Below are positions 10,066-21,480 of a stretch of DNA of 64,000 nucleotides, in pieces. Under the pieces are notes generated by a model, which was not told where the DNA came from, did no database searches, and saw nothing but the letters and a program-made list of their open reading frames with translations. Each line of letters opens with the position of its first letter. Position 1 is the stretch's first letter. Where the stretch lies: assembly GCA_019915015.1 (NCBI GenBank), contig JAHBBC010000024.1, forward strand, positions 372,001 through 436,000, given 5' to 3'. The DNA comes from Auriscalpium vulgare. Taxonomy: Eukaryota; Basidiomycota; Agaricomycetes; Russulales; Auriscalpiaceae. The position numbers and the translations under genes were made by a program.

Positions 10066-11389
10066 ATGGCCCGTGCTACCTACCACGATGAGATTATCGA
10101 CGCATACATCACATATATGGCTATCCAGATGGCACTCATGCCTCCATCTTCAGCCACAGCTATGATGGAGCAGCTCCAACGCGATAGCTCAATCCTTCAC
10201 ACCATCCTATCCTCCCGCTACATCAACCCCCGTCCTCCCGTCGTTAAAGCCGGCAATCTCCAGCTTGCATGGGAGTATGCACAGGATCCTGCCCATCACC
10301 ACCGCTTTATCAACATGCTCCGTGTCTCTCCCCACGTCTTCGACACTATCCTTGGCCTCATCGAGGGTCATCCCGTATTCCAGAACAACTCGAACACCCC
10401 GCAGGAGGATATCCGAACGCAATTAGCGGTGACCCTGTACCGTATGGGTCGCTATGGCAATGGCGCATCTCTCGAGGATATCAGCCGTGCAGCGGGCTGT
10501 TCAGAGGGCGCTGTGGAGCTATACACGGAGAGATGTCAGGAGGCGCTGATGTCCTTGCATGGGATGTTTGTACGGCCGCTAACAGAGGAGGAGAAAGAGG
10601 TCGAGAAAAGGTGGATTGATGAGCAGCTTGGTTTCACGGGATCCACCTGGAGGGAGGGATGGGTGATGTACGACGGGACAATTGTTGTCCTGTACAGTCG
10701 CCCCGGCCTCGACGGTGACGCGTACTACACAAGGAAGTGCAACTATGGGTTCAACGTCCAGGTATGCTGGATATCTTCTAATAGCTCCTGACTGACATAT
10801 CTGTACACAGATTGGCAATACACCGTCGAATCTACGAATCGTTGACTATTCGCTTGGCATGACCGGTTCTGCTCATGATGCATCTGCATTTGAGCATACT
10901 GCAGCTGTCAAGCATACCGACTGGTTCTTCAGAGGTGACGAGTTTGCATGGGGTGACTCTGCGTACCCTGTCAGCTCGCGGACCATCCCAGTTCACAAGA
11001 AACCAGCGTCGTTAGACCGCTCAAATGCCTTATTCGACAAACACGTAGCTCGCCTACGCGTTCGCTCTGAACACACCATGGGTGCACTCAAGGGCCGATG
11101 GCAATCCCTTCGTGGCTTACGGCTCAATATCCGTTACAATCGGGACCATATACGAGCGTGTCGGTGGATTTCATGTTGCATCATCTTGCACAACGCAGTG
11201 CTCGACATCGAAGGATGGGCGAGTGGGACAAGCTTTGCGACTTGGCACTCACGTGCTCAGGAAGAGGACGATAGGGGGGAGCCAGATGATCCTATAGATG
11301 ATGATATCACAGAGGATGATGATTGCGAGGCTAGGAGACGTGGCCTTGTGGCAGAAATAGTAGCCGCTCAACGAGCAGGACTTGTATAA
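10066..11389 (+). CDS. PIF/Harbinger DDE transposase
   Basis: Two exons (10066-10761, 10811-11389) join in phase to 424 residues. The N-terminal half has a helix-turn-helix-like region (around LEDISRAAGCSEGAVELY). The catalytic DDE_Tnp_4-type domain shows the first Asp in MYDGTIVVLYSRPG, the second in WGDSAYPV, and the Glu in SEHTMGALKGRW, followed by the family hallmark CRWISCCIILHN. It would cut and paste the element at its TIRs into 3-bp targets. The length is usual for fungal Harbinger transposases. No damage is visible. Confidence 0.95.
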
Positions 11390-11504
11390 ATGAACAAGAT
11401 TAAATCTGAGATTGTAAAGAGTAAGAGAGATATAATCAGAAAGAAGAAAGGACTGTGTAGCATTAAATGAGAGGCTGCAGTTAGAAAGGACAAAAGCAAA
11501 ATGA

Positions 11505-13100
11505 TCAGACTAAGCCTCGCTCCAACTCGTCTGGAACCACAGATGATCCTCGTCCAAGATCTCTGTCCAACTGGCTCTCATCCCAGGGAGGACTATTTTC
11601 TCTCTGGCTTGTCATCTCGCTCTCGGGCTCATCATCCGGAGGTGTCGATGCGCGCGGCAGAGATGAAGGCGTCGATGCAGCGGTTGACATAGAGCCCGTG
11701 CGTGAGATGGAACGAGCGGGCGTAGCGGCGGCGACAACCAGAGGAGGATTCTGAAGGCGCGATATATTTTCACGGAGATCTTGAAGCTGCAGCTGAAGGT
11801 CATCGTCAAGTGCTTCCGACTTGCGGCGATACTCATCGTTCGTCCACAAGCCAATCTGCAGCTCACGAAAGAGGCGGTCGTGGCGATCGCGAGCGTCTTG
11901 GCGAAGACTATTCATGTCATCGCGCAGCCTGTCGACAGCTTTGCGGATGTTCTCTTCCTTTGACACCGCAAAGCTACGCCTGCCACATGAATTAGTCCAC
12001 GTGCATTACCAACAACTAGTATTACTTACTCGATGGACTCCTTCAGTATGTCTTGAATGCCGGTGCGTGACGTGGGCTTGAAGCGACCCTTCAAGCTCTC
12101 CAGCTTCTCTTCCGACAGGTGTGCGGGAGTCTTCTTCGCACTTGCTTGCGACGAGGGCGGCACGCGGTTCTCTTTGGGAGTGTGTGGCGTCTGCGGTGGC
12201 GATCCCGGGCCGGGTGCGGTCGCAGAAGAGTCTTGCGCGAGAGGCGCCGGGCCATCGTGAACGCGTAGGACGGGGTCTATGTCCTCTTCGCGCGGTTGCC
12301 GCACAGGTGGCGCGTCGTCGGGAGGCTGATAGTGCACTGTGCGGTGACCGTCCGGACCAACCCCAGTCGTGATGATGATCGGGTTTTCATTTGGGCGGGT
12401 GGCAAGGATCGCGTGAATTCGGGGAAGACAGCGAACTCGGCCTCGATCTCCTCTGCACAGGATGTGTTAGCCTCCAGCGTGCTCATCGGAGATCACAAAA
12501 TGAACTTACGCCAGATATTCTTGTGGCGTGCATCGGTATCCTCGGATGGGCCATCTGGCCCTATGTAGCAGACCAAATACTCATCTGGACCATCGTCGGC
12601 ATCACCTGTGTCGACGATGGCCTCATTCCCAGTGAGGACACCTCCACCCGTGCACTTAATGCGCCGAACCTTGGAGTGATAGGTGATGCGTAGCCTACAC
12701 AAGCCTGTGAGCACGTATGAGGCATCCAATAAGGGTATGGACATACTGATTTATTTTCCCGAGCACCTTTGCTCCCAGACTGACGAAATCCGAGTCCGGA
12801 GCATCCTTCCAGAGGATGCGAGCAAGCCGCTGACCCGCTGCGACCTTACTTTCTCCGCTTTTCTTCTGGAAAGATGTCAGTAACAAAGCCCAGATGATGC
12901 GTGGGCCACCTGCATACCTCACCACGCTTGTTACCAAACATAACCTTGCGATTTTGCGGCTGTTCGAGCTCCGTGATGAGCTGCAGGAGCAGCTCATTTG
13001 GCTTCTTATTTGTGCCCCAGCTGATGTTCTCCTCACGGGATTTCTTGCCCGGAGCTGTCTCAGGCTGGTCGGAGTCCGAGCGGCCGCGTTTCCGGGGCAT
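11505..13100 (-). CDS. Harbinger accessory protein, Myb/SANT-like DNA-binding
   Basis: Five exons read on the minus strand (13100-12918, 12865-12747, 12694-12510, 12450-12030, 11979-11505) close exactly to 460 residues. The start is MPRKRGRSDSD, a basic nuclear-type tail. Residues from about 28 to 115 (WGTNKKPNELLLQLITEL ... VLGKINQLRITYHSKVRRIK) look like the trihelical Myb/SANT-like domain of Harbinger second proteins. A Pro/Ser-rich linker and a charged coiled coil (around NIRKAVDRLRDDMNSLRQ) follow. In known elements the partner protein imports the transposase into the nucleus and helps bind DNA; that role here is inferred from context. The acceptor of exon 4 (GCAGAG, second AG) is the least certain. 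Confidence 0.75.
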
Positions 13101-13231
13101 TAAGAGAGTAGGAGAGTGTAGATTAAGGAGGTATCGCGAGGGAATGAGTGTGTGAGACACGAAGACGCCGCACAACGCGAGCGTCACCTAAAGTCACACG
13201 ATTGTCACACATCGGGTCACTTATGCCGCGG

Positions 13232-13299
13232 GCCGAATCGAAAACGAAAGGCGTTTGAAAACGAAACGGAAACGAAAACGGTCTACTCTGAGCTCCCCT
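13232..13299 (-). repeat. Right terminal inverted repeat of Harbinger element (68 bp)
   Basis: It is the reverse complement of 9913-9980 without mismatch and is followed by AAT, the same three bases that precede the left repeat. Confidence 0.97.
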
Positions 13300-14112
13300 A
13301 ATGTCGCCCCGATCACCAAATCACCTTCGGAACGGCGCCAATCTACCAACGAGCCTACATCGGGTCGACGGCGTTACTGACACAAGCCAGCTATAGCGCT
13401 AATACTTCGGGTTGGGCTGGGGGCAGGCGTCTTTGTGTGAGTCTCCGTCAGCTCTTGGTGAATGAGGCACTGGCAGCAGCGCGCTGTCCCCGGCCTTCCA
13501 TGCCAACTGGGAGCAGGGCGAGCGCCCGACGAACGGAAGTGACACTGACAACCGGAGAAAGGCGTGTGATTCTCCCTCCCTCGTGGTAAGCATTGGTCCT
13601 CCATGGAGCGCGTATACTTCCTGACATGATGTTGGACTCGATGACTTGACAGTCCTGAATGCACCACGGCGATGCCCGTGATCGCTACAGGCCTCCGACC
13701 TCGGGACGCGTGCGGAACAACTCGCACTGTTCTGACTACGGCCATCCTGCTACCTTCCAGTCCCTCTGGCCCCACGCACAGACCGTGCGCGACGGGCGTG
13801 GCTGAGTCGTGGTCCAAGCACAATCTGGCCGCCAAGTTTTTCCGGACAACGGGGGTGAACATCTTATAGGCGTTAGCAACGGCGTTAGTAGAGAACACTT
13901 ACATAACCCGGAGGGCCTAGCCGCCGCTTACATCGCCCAAGAAGATCTCGTTTTTGAAAGGTCGGCTGCTTAGGTAAGTTACCTCCGCTACAGCCTGAGC
14001 GTCTATCTCATTTGGCCGCGGCATCGCAAGCTCTTCGAACCGCAACGCCGTCATCACAAAGCTCGCTGTCCGCGCGCCACCAAAACTTCAACAGTTCCTA
14101 CTAGGGCGCCGC
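13300..14112. other. Intergenic, upstream of second MFS gene
   Basis: No supported gene. A 174-codon open frame on the minus strand here has no recognisable features and was not accepted. The region probably holds the promoter of the downstream transporter. Confidence 0.5.
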
Positions 14113-14119
14113 TATATAA
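14113..14119 (+). promoter_or_regulatory. TATA box of MFS copy 2
   Basis: TATATAA lies 57 bp upstream of the ATG at 14176, a usual distance for a core promoter with a short leader. The leader is C/T-rich (cctcgttgtccccgtccc), as common before fungal starts. Confidence 0.6.
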
Positions 14120-14175
14120 CCCATGTCCTCCCGCAATGGCCCAGCCCTCAACGCCTCGTTGTCCCCGTCCCCACC

Positions 14176-16031
14176 ATGTCGATCTTCCACGACACCATAA
14201 CGGACTACTTCCTTCGCGCCGCCGGCATTAAGATCGCGCCGCACCCCGACGAGCGTGACTCTTCAACATGGCCCACGGCAGCGGCAGTGGGCGGAGGCGA
14301 TCCGGAGAAGAATGCCCCCCGCGACTCCGCGTCGACGCCGACGTCGGACCCTGCCATCGACAAGGAGAAGGCGCATAATGTTGTGCCGGAGGGCGTGATC
14401 CTCGTTGAGTTCTCACCCGACGACAGCGCTGTACGTCATAATATTTTGATGCTTGCATTCTCGCGCTGACGTTTTGTCTGTAGAACCCGCAGAATTGGCC
14501 GCGGTGGAAGAAAATATGGGTCATGTCGCAGTTGTCGCTGTGGACGTTCACCATGTACATTGGCTCTTCGATCTACACGGCCGGTATCGCCAGTGTCTCG
14601 GAGGACTTCCATGTCAGCACTGTTGCGGCCACTCTTGGTCTCACTCTGTTCGTGCTGGGTTATGGTTTCGGTAAGTGTATTCTTTATCGTCGACGTTCTC
14701 TGTCACTGACGACTCGTACAGGGCCCATGATCTGGGCACCTATGAGCGAGGTCCCACAGCTCGGCCGGCTACCCATCTACATCTTCAGCTGTGTTATGTT
14801 CACCGCGCTTCAAGTCCCCACAGCCCTCGCTACCAACTTCGGCATGCTCATGGCTTTCCGCTTCATCGGCGCGTTTTTCGGGTCACCTGTCCTGGCCGTT
14901 GGTGGAGCAACTGTCGCAGACATGTATGGACCCCGGACCCGCGCGTATGGAATTACACTGTGGGGCTGGTTCGCCGTACGTTACGCTTACGCTGCTGCAT
15001 TCTCCGAGCGCGCTGCTGACACGTGTTTACTGTGAAATCTAGATTGCCGCACCGACGCTGGGTCCCCTCGTCGGCGGGTTCGCGAACCACGCGCACGGAT
15101 GGCGCTGGACGATATGGGAGCTTCTGTGGTTGTCGGGCTTCACGCTCATTGTGCTGTGGTTCTTCTTCCCCGAGACGTCGCACACGAACATCCTTTACCG
15201 ACGCGCGGTGCGCCTGCGCAAGGCGACGGGCAACGAGAACTACCGCGCGAAGAGCGAGATCTCCTCGGAAGTATACACGCTCAACGACATCGTGCAAATG
15301 ATGCTCGTCCGCGCCGTCTTGCTCAACTTCCAGGAGCCCATCGTGCTTGCGCTCAACCTGTACATTGCGCTCATTTACGCACTGCTGTACTGCTGGTTCG
15401 AGTCGCTCCCGATCGTGTTCATCGGGATCTACGGGTTCAAGGACACACTCGTCGGGACATCGTTCCTCGGCGTGCTCATGGGCGGCGTGCTCGGCATCCC
15501 GATGTTCTTCTACTACATGAAGTACTGGCAAGAGCCGAAGATGGACGCGGAGGGAAACCTGAAGCCCGAGGAGCGCATGCTCGGCGCAAGCATCGGCTCG
15601 CTCTTCATCCCCGTGTGCCTCTTCTGGTTCGGATGGAGCTCCAGGGAGAGCGTGCACTGGATCGTGCCCATCATCGGCTCGTCCTTCTTCACCATGGGCG
15701 GCGTCTTCCTCTTTGTGCGTCTCTTTATGTCTCTGACCCCCTCTGCCACATACTGACCATGTCTTGCTCCCAGAACTCCGTGCTCAACTACCTCCCGGAC
15801 GCGTACCCGGACTACGCTGCGTCCGTATTCGCGGGGAACGACCTGATGCGCTCCGGGTTCGGTGCCGCGTTCCCGCTGTTTGCGGGCGGGATGTACCACA
15901 ACCTCGGCATCGGCTGGGCGAGCTCGCTGCTCGGCTTCCTTGCATGCGCGTTCGTGCCCATCCCATTTATGCTGTACCTCTACGGCGACCGTCTGCGCTA
16001 CATGAGCAAGCGTGCGCGGCACGACATCTGA
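14176..16031 (+). CDS. MFS multidrug transporter, DHA1 (FLR1/CAF5-like), copy 2
   Basis: Five exons (14176-14430, 14484-14670, 14722-14975, 15043-15714, 15774-16031) give 541 residues. Exons 2 to 5 are 187, 254, 672 and 258 nt, exactly the sizes in copy 1; only exon 1 differs (255 against 378 nt), which shortens the hydrophilic N-terminal tail. The proteins share the NPQNW entry, the LSEVPQLGRLPIY loop and the C-terminus SKRARHDI. It is a predicted 12-TM plasma-membrane drug:H+ antiporter of unknown substrate. The gene pair arose by tandem duplication before the Harbinger element landed between them. Confidence 0.92.
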
Positions 16032-16573
16032 GGGAAGTCTTGTAGCTCTACGGACGATGATAACTTATCACTCGCATACTACGGCATGGCATGGAGGGGA
16101 CGTGGCCGCGCTGATACCCATACGCTTTTACGTGCAAATTTGTATATGACTTAGATGGCCTTGAGTTCAGTTCTTTTCGCAATGTTTCTTCACTCGTTTA
16201 CAACTGGCATCCTCGATATATGGGGCTTACAATTCTGCAATACAATCGCATACAATTTTGTGCTTGGAATCGTCGTAATGCGTGTGACCTGACACAAATT
16301 AATCCACAAAGTCAGCCCGGGTGTAAGTCACAGTGTATGATAGCGAGGCACAAGGTTGAATGGGGAGCTGGCATTCCAACTCCGGTCCATTGGACCTGTG
16401 CTGGACATATCTAGCGACGCGAGCGCCGGTGGCCGACCTACATAGCTAGAGGAACCTCTCTTGAAGATCGTGCGCATTTTATGCGTGTGGCAAGAGCTGA
16501 GTGAAACACTGTTACATAAGAAACAGTTTCTAAAGATCTACCGCTGCTAATTCGTAGATGCTGGTATTTTCTT

Positions 16574-16924
16574 CTAACCCTCTCTCGCGTTCGCTGCTAT
16601 GGCGCGGCGCACATCTTCCCACTGGCACACTGGCGCAAACAGCGAGAGGACGTTCTCGCGACTCGGAACGCGCTCCAACACCGCGAGCGCGGCGACTTTC
16701 GTGTCAGGGACGTCCTCTGAGGACCAAGGAACGTCGTCGACCTTGACGCCGTCGAAGTCTACCTCCTCCACGGCCTCGATACCAGGGAAGACAGCCAGAA
16801 TGGCTATGAGTTTTGGGTGTGTCGCGATAGGCGACGAGTCCGGGGCGAAGTGCACATGGATCCGAGGTGAGAAGCCGATGCTCAGGGTGTTGATCAACAG
16901 GCCACCGTTAGTGTTAACGTTCAA
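16574..16924 (-). pseudogene. C-terminal relic of F-box/LRR-type gene
   Basis: The minus-strand frame of about 116 codons resembles only the C-terminal end of the F-box genes at 19446-20980 and 32419-34198. It shares the pattern ILAVFPGIEAVEEVDFDGV, then VPSRENVLSLF, comparable to LAVLAMVPGIKNLETVNI and IPSREDVLDSL in those genes. No F-box or central part is found upstream. It is most likely a decayed copy. Confidence 0.5.
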
Positions 16925-17280
16925 CGGCCGTTAGTCTCCGTTGCCGACCTTGCGCGGAAGACAGTCGTTCCGCCACTAAGATCGGCCGTGCCATATTCTT
17001 CCCGAGAGTCCTTGGTCGTACATTGCAAATATTGAGGTGCCGAAATGCCATCTGCGTAGCGGCGATGTTCCTTCCGTGCGTCTCCGTCATGTTCCCAAAA
17101 GCGGATTCGGTACGGTTCGGGATGTGTGGTAGCTGGAAGGCGGCGCGACAGACGACTGCGGGCTGGTGAGCACTGACTCTGGCGCGGCACTGAGAAACAG
17201 AGTGTTCATGGCGATGGTGGCATGTCCATGATCTATCGGCTCGGTGGAGTCCAAGCCGATGAATGGGAACACTGTACGCA
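16925..17280. other. Intergenic
   Basis: Nothing recognisable is present between the F-box relic and the 3' end of the Crinkler-like kinase gene. Confidence 0.5.
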
Positions 17281-19292
17281 TTACAAAACTGTCAACATGT
17301 AGTCATCGTGCTCATGCGCCATCAGCCCCCACGCCTCTGCGCCGGACTTGCGGATGGCGTCGTTGATAGACACCGGATATCTCGCCACTCCCTCCTCACC
17401 AGCCCAGTCAAAGTCTACCAGCACTGCACCTTCCTCCGGCACTATCTTCGTTGGCTGCACGTCTTCCTCCCCATGTCCGCGACGAGCCTTCGGCACCACC
17501 ATCACGTTCGGGCGCCGGAGGTCTCCGAACACCAGCCCCGCCTTGTGCAGCGTTATCATGGCGCGCTCCACCTCCTTCTTCACGCTCGCAGGCAGGGGCG
17601 TCTTCCCCGGGAATGACTCTGATGCGTCACGACCGGTCACCTCATCCATGACCACCATCTTGCCCCAGCCCATCAGCTCGACGCAATGGTGGAGGTGTGG
17701 TGCTAGCCCTTCGCCATCGAGCAGGCGGTGCGCTTTCTCTCCGTAGCGTTCACAGATTTTGACAATGACAGGCTTGTCGCCGAGCTTCGCCTTGTAGAGA
17801 GAGCGAAAGTAGTTCTTGTGTTTGATCGTAGGGTGCCAGAGCCCACCATCCAAACGATCGACGAATTTGAGGCCTGCTAGCCAGAGCGGAGGCGCCTGCC
17901 CAGGAGCAGCCTTGAGCGTAGGTTTTGGGAGGTGAGCAGACGGTTGCCAGGTCGTTGCTGGCACCAATGTGGAGTAAAAATCGGAAAGCTCATCGATCGC
18001 GCGCGAGAGCGCTTCGAAAGCGTTGGCAACCGCTTTCACACTGGCTTCGGGGTACGTTTCTCCACCAAGGACGATGGGTTCCGCGAGCCGTTGGATGATC
18101 GGCACGCCGACGTGCACGGCGCCGCGGATGAAGAAATAAGGTCCTATGTGGACCAGCAGCACCGCCGGACTGCATGACGCATTGTAAACATGAGAGTTCT
18201 GAGCCGCACGCCGTCAACAGTCGGCTTCCAGCCCACATAGGGAGTACGCACCTCCCTCGATGTCGCGATTTTGGTGTATGTGTGATCGGCTTGTACGATG
18301 CCATCGGAAGCATGCAAGTCACCCTTGACCTCGTCAATTGCTGGACGCCCGAGACTGTCCGAGTCGTTGGCGAGACGGATACTTAGCATGCCGTCGGGAC
18401 GTGTGTCGGCCAAGCGATGCTGTAGTGCGAGCTTGCAATCCAAAAGCTGGTGATACGTGGGACGGCAGGCCGCCTCACGTTCCTTTTCGGTGTCGTATCG
18501 GGCCATTGACAGGCGGCAGAACTTTTCGGCAAGCACCATAGTCGCTTGCGCCGGCTCCTTGTCCTTGTCGTATATGGACTGAAGAGCCACTTGCAAACGG
18601 GCGAGCTCTGGACTGTAGGCAGTGACGGGCGTCGCGAGGGTGGTCACGGGCCGTCCGTTATAGATAGGCTGCCCCCCCTCCTGAGCCTTTTTTTCGTCTT
18701 GCGGGGAAGATGCGAAGTAAGACGGAGGATGGGTCTCGGACTGGACAGCCTGCTGGTTGTATAGAAATGCTGGAAAGAGATATGGGCAAATGTAAAAGGC
18801 GATGTACAAAGTGGCATGCCGCACCTTGTTCGGTGAAGGAGAGTGCATCCTCGACGCGCCCTGTGCTCGTCAGAACAGATGCATACATCGAGGTGGTGTA
18901 TACTGACCGGTATTCACCCTCAATATAAGCTGTATGTGGCCTGGCGTGGCCCAGCTGGGATTCTCGGAGATTATTTCGACTGGCGAGACTAGCGTCTTCT
19001 CGGCGGCGTAAACGCGCTGGGCAAAGCTGTTCACCGGTTTTGCTGAGATAGGATTCGGCTACAGATGGAAGAGAGGTCGGCCACAGTCTCACAAGTTCGA
19101 AGAAGAAGATACCAGAGAGTACAGCGATAGTTGAGAAATTTTGACTTCTTTCTTGGCGAAGACGACGCTGTAGTCGACATGATGCTTAATGGTCGATACA
19201 AGGGCACCGGCAGAGGCACTCTCATTGATGTCGACATAAGCGATGTGAGTGTCCGGTGCTAGGAACGAGGAAACGAAGTAAATCTGAGGCAT
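17281..19292 (-). CDS. Crinkler-like protein with C-terminal kinase-like domain
   Basis: Five exons (19292-19113, 19058-18908, 18860-18825, 18769-18252, 18198-17281) join with consistent phases to 600 residues. Residues 1-60 (with VDINESASAGALVSTIK and LSLYSL) resemble the ubiquitin-like header of Crinkler (CRN) proteins. After a long middle region comes a kinase-like C-terminal half: a candidate HxD-type loop HKAGLVFGDLRRPN, where the first position is Phe instead of His, and VLVDFDWAG in place of DFG. CRN-type proteins occur in oomycetes and many fungi, including non-pathogens, where they may act in the nucleus or in conflict between organisms. The role here is unknown. The kinase-like call is firm; the CRN header is weaker. 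Confidence 0.65.
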
Positions 19293-19445
19293 GGTGATCG
19301 TGGTTCAAGACAAGACGCGAGTGCATGACTAAGCAGCCAAGTGCCCTCCCATTTGGAATAATTGCGTCCAGGGCCCGCTACCAGGCCTCCTCTAGATCTC
19401 TGTATGAGAGATGCACGCACGCTGAATATCGCAGTAACATTATTT

Positions 19446-20980
19446 CTACGTATAACTCATCGCCACTAAAGAGAGCTCTTCAGCAAGGAGGGATTCCAAA
19501 CTGTCCAGAACATCCTCGCGACTGGGAATCACGTCCATCAAGTACGCCGCAGTCATGCCAGCATCCACAACGTCCTCGGCTCCGACCTGAGCCACCCACG
19601 GGGTCTCGAAGCCCATCATGTCCAATGTCTCCAAGACCGGGAATAAATGCAAGCAAGGCAAGAACCTCGCGCCACTTGAAAGGTCCGAATACTTGGCCGA
19701 GCTGCATATGGATGCGAGGCGCCCAAATAGCGTCAAGGCTCTTGCTGCGGGGATTGGTTGCGGTGATAGAAAGGTTACAAGAGTCGGCATATCTCTCGTC
19801 TAGGTCAAGATGGTGAACGATATCGAGATGCTGAAACGTCAGGCCGGCGTCGGCGACGTTCTTCAGGTGCGCGTCCATCATGTCGTTAATCATCGCCATG
19901 AAGGTCGCAAACGGCTCTGATAGTATTGTGTGGATAATGACACCCAAGCGTGTAGAGGACTGCATATCGAGGTCGATATATGCTGGCACAGAGAAGAGGC
20001 ATAGCAGGTAAAGGATCTGCTCGATGTCCCCGTCCAGGCTGAGCCTTTCAAGGCAGTTGAAGCGGATGACATGCATGTCCTCATCTGCGGGTTTTCGTCT
20101 GGGGAAGAGATAGGACATCCACTTGAACCGCAGATGCAGCTCTCGCAAGTGGGAAAAGGTATTGAACATTATCTTGAGGTACAGCCGCGTGGTACGGATA
20201 CTGTCGTCCTCCTCACGCGTGCCCACACGCGGCGGGGTAACTTCGAGAATTGTAAGAGGAGCGGATAAGAGGCAGGACGTCGGGGAAAGCGTGCTGCTCA
20301 GTCGCAGCTCGCGGAGCCGAGGGGCCACGCCTTGAAAGAGCCTATCCGGGAGGTGCCAACCGCGAGGCTGAAAATCCCGCAGCTCAAAGACTTCGAGAAC
20401 CGGCACGGGTTGAGACTCCAAGATGCGTATGACGCTCGCGACGAAAGCGCGCGCGCGCTCATTGTCGGTCCTCTCCTCTTGGGCCAGCGAGAGCACGCAG
20501 GCGTGCAACATATGCGGGATGACCTTGTGAGCCGTGTCCAGGTATGCCGGCCGCCATTCGAGCAAGCCGCTGTTCGATGTAAATGAGGAGCGGCGCCGAT
20601 CCGGAGCGGACAAGCGCGAGCTCGGTCAGCTTCGCACTGCGCAGTGGGATGGTTGTCCAGAGGGCAGGGAAATCGTGCACGACGGTGCGCCAACGTCTGC
20701 AGACGTGGTAAAGGGTGATGCCGGGGGCGCGCCAGGTGGGGACCCATGCGGGCGTCACACCGTCTTGCCAAGGGCTGGCGGTGACAGTGTGCCGCGAGCT
20801 CAGTGGGCGGGAGATGAGAGGCTCCCTGGAGAACAGGGGGAGGTATTGAAAGATCTCGCGCAATGCTTCGACAGGAATATTGTGGATGGGCGTCTGCAGG
20901 TTCTATATCATGAGTTAAGTTGGATCGTCAACGTAGAACACAGCCCGGTGACGCACCTGCATCTGACCACGTTCGAACAT
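19446..20980 (-). pseudogene. F-box/LRR-type gene with two frameshifts
   Basis: A candidate first exon ends at GTGCGT near 20962; the second carries an F-box (IHNIPVEALREIFQYL) and the conserved block YHVCRRWRTVVHDFPALWTTIPL. Near 20560-20580 the frame shifts by one base: the continuation RPAYLDTAHKVIPHML is in a different frame. Near 19640 a second shift moves LLAFIPGL into the frame of LDMMGFETPWV...IPSREDVLDSLESLL. Comparison with the copy at 32419-34198 suggests about 8 bases were lost at the second site. F-box proteins recruit substrates to SCF ubiquitin ligases. The family is large and fast evolving in mushrooms. The two lesions suggest a pseudogene unless both are assembly errors. Confidence 0.6.
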
Positions 20981-21329
20981 GTCAGCTGGGGGAAGGGTGG
21001 ACTGGGAGCTCCTGCGGGGCTGTTTTGCGAGATAGTCGTTGCTCGACGCCGACAATGGTCAGACGGCGATAGGGACGATTCGTTCGCGAGGGTCGTCTGA
21101 TGGGAGTAAATGTGAATATTGAACTCACGTGTAGTACACGAGATAATGTGCTCACTTCTAGTCCCTTGCAAGGAGAGTGTGTGGCTAGGGAAATTGGAGT
21201 TTTGAAGGCGACGGCGAAGAGGAAAGCCTGGTGAGGAATCGACCGCCTGCAGTTTTCTGATCAAAAATCCGATTGATCATTGGGCAGCCTCTAAGTGCTC
21301 AGCCTAAATCAGGAGATGCAGCCATGGGT

Positions 21330-21480
21330 GTCCTTGGAGTCGCATACGATGGCGCGCCATCACTGGCAGACGTGTATCGCGAGACCATGGGCACACCTGG
21401 CACCAGGCCGAGATGGGCCCGCGCCTCCGGATCCCTGTCCGCCCTGACTTGGCCTGTCCTCAAACACCTTCGGAAATCGA
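21330..21480 (-). pseudogene. Short degenerate F-box gene relic
   Basis: On the minus strand the bases around 21340-21400 (GGTCTCGCGATACACGTCTG and what follows) align with the block that encodes GLAIYHVCRRWRAIVHD in the F-box copy at 32419-34198, with indels that destroy the frame. No other part of the gene is recognisable. This is a weak but specific nucleotide match. Confidence 0.4.

Larger units (their letters stand above)
9913..13299. mobile_element. Complete PIF/Harbinger DNA transposon (3387 bp)
   Basis: The element is bounded by 68-bp inverted repeats that match perfectly (9913-9980 and 13232-13299). The flanks read AAT on both sides (9910-9912 and 13300-13302), a 3-bp target-site duplication as expected for this superfamily. 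Inside are two convergent genes: a DDE transposase (plus strand) and a Myb/SANT-like protein (minus strand). This is the two-gene plan of PIF/Harbinger elements. Both genes have open, phase-consistent frames and the TIRs are identical, so the copy looks young and potentially autonomous. It lies between two paralogous MFS genes. Confidence 0.93.

Noticed and set aside
13374..13898. 174-codon minus-strand frame between Harbinger element and MFS copy 2
   Set aside because: No domain, no conserved pattern, rich in Arg/His/Pro as expected for chance frames in GC-rich DNA.
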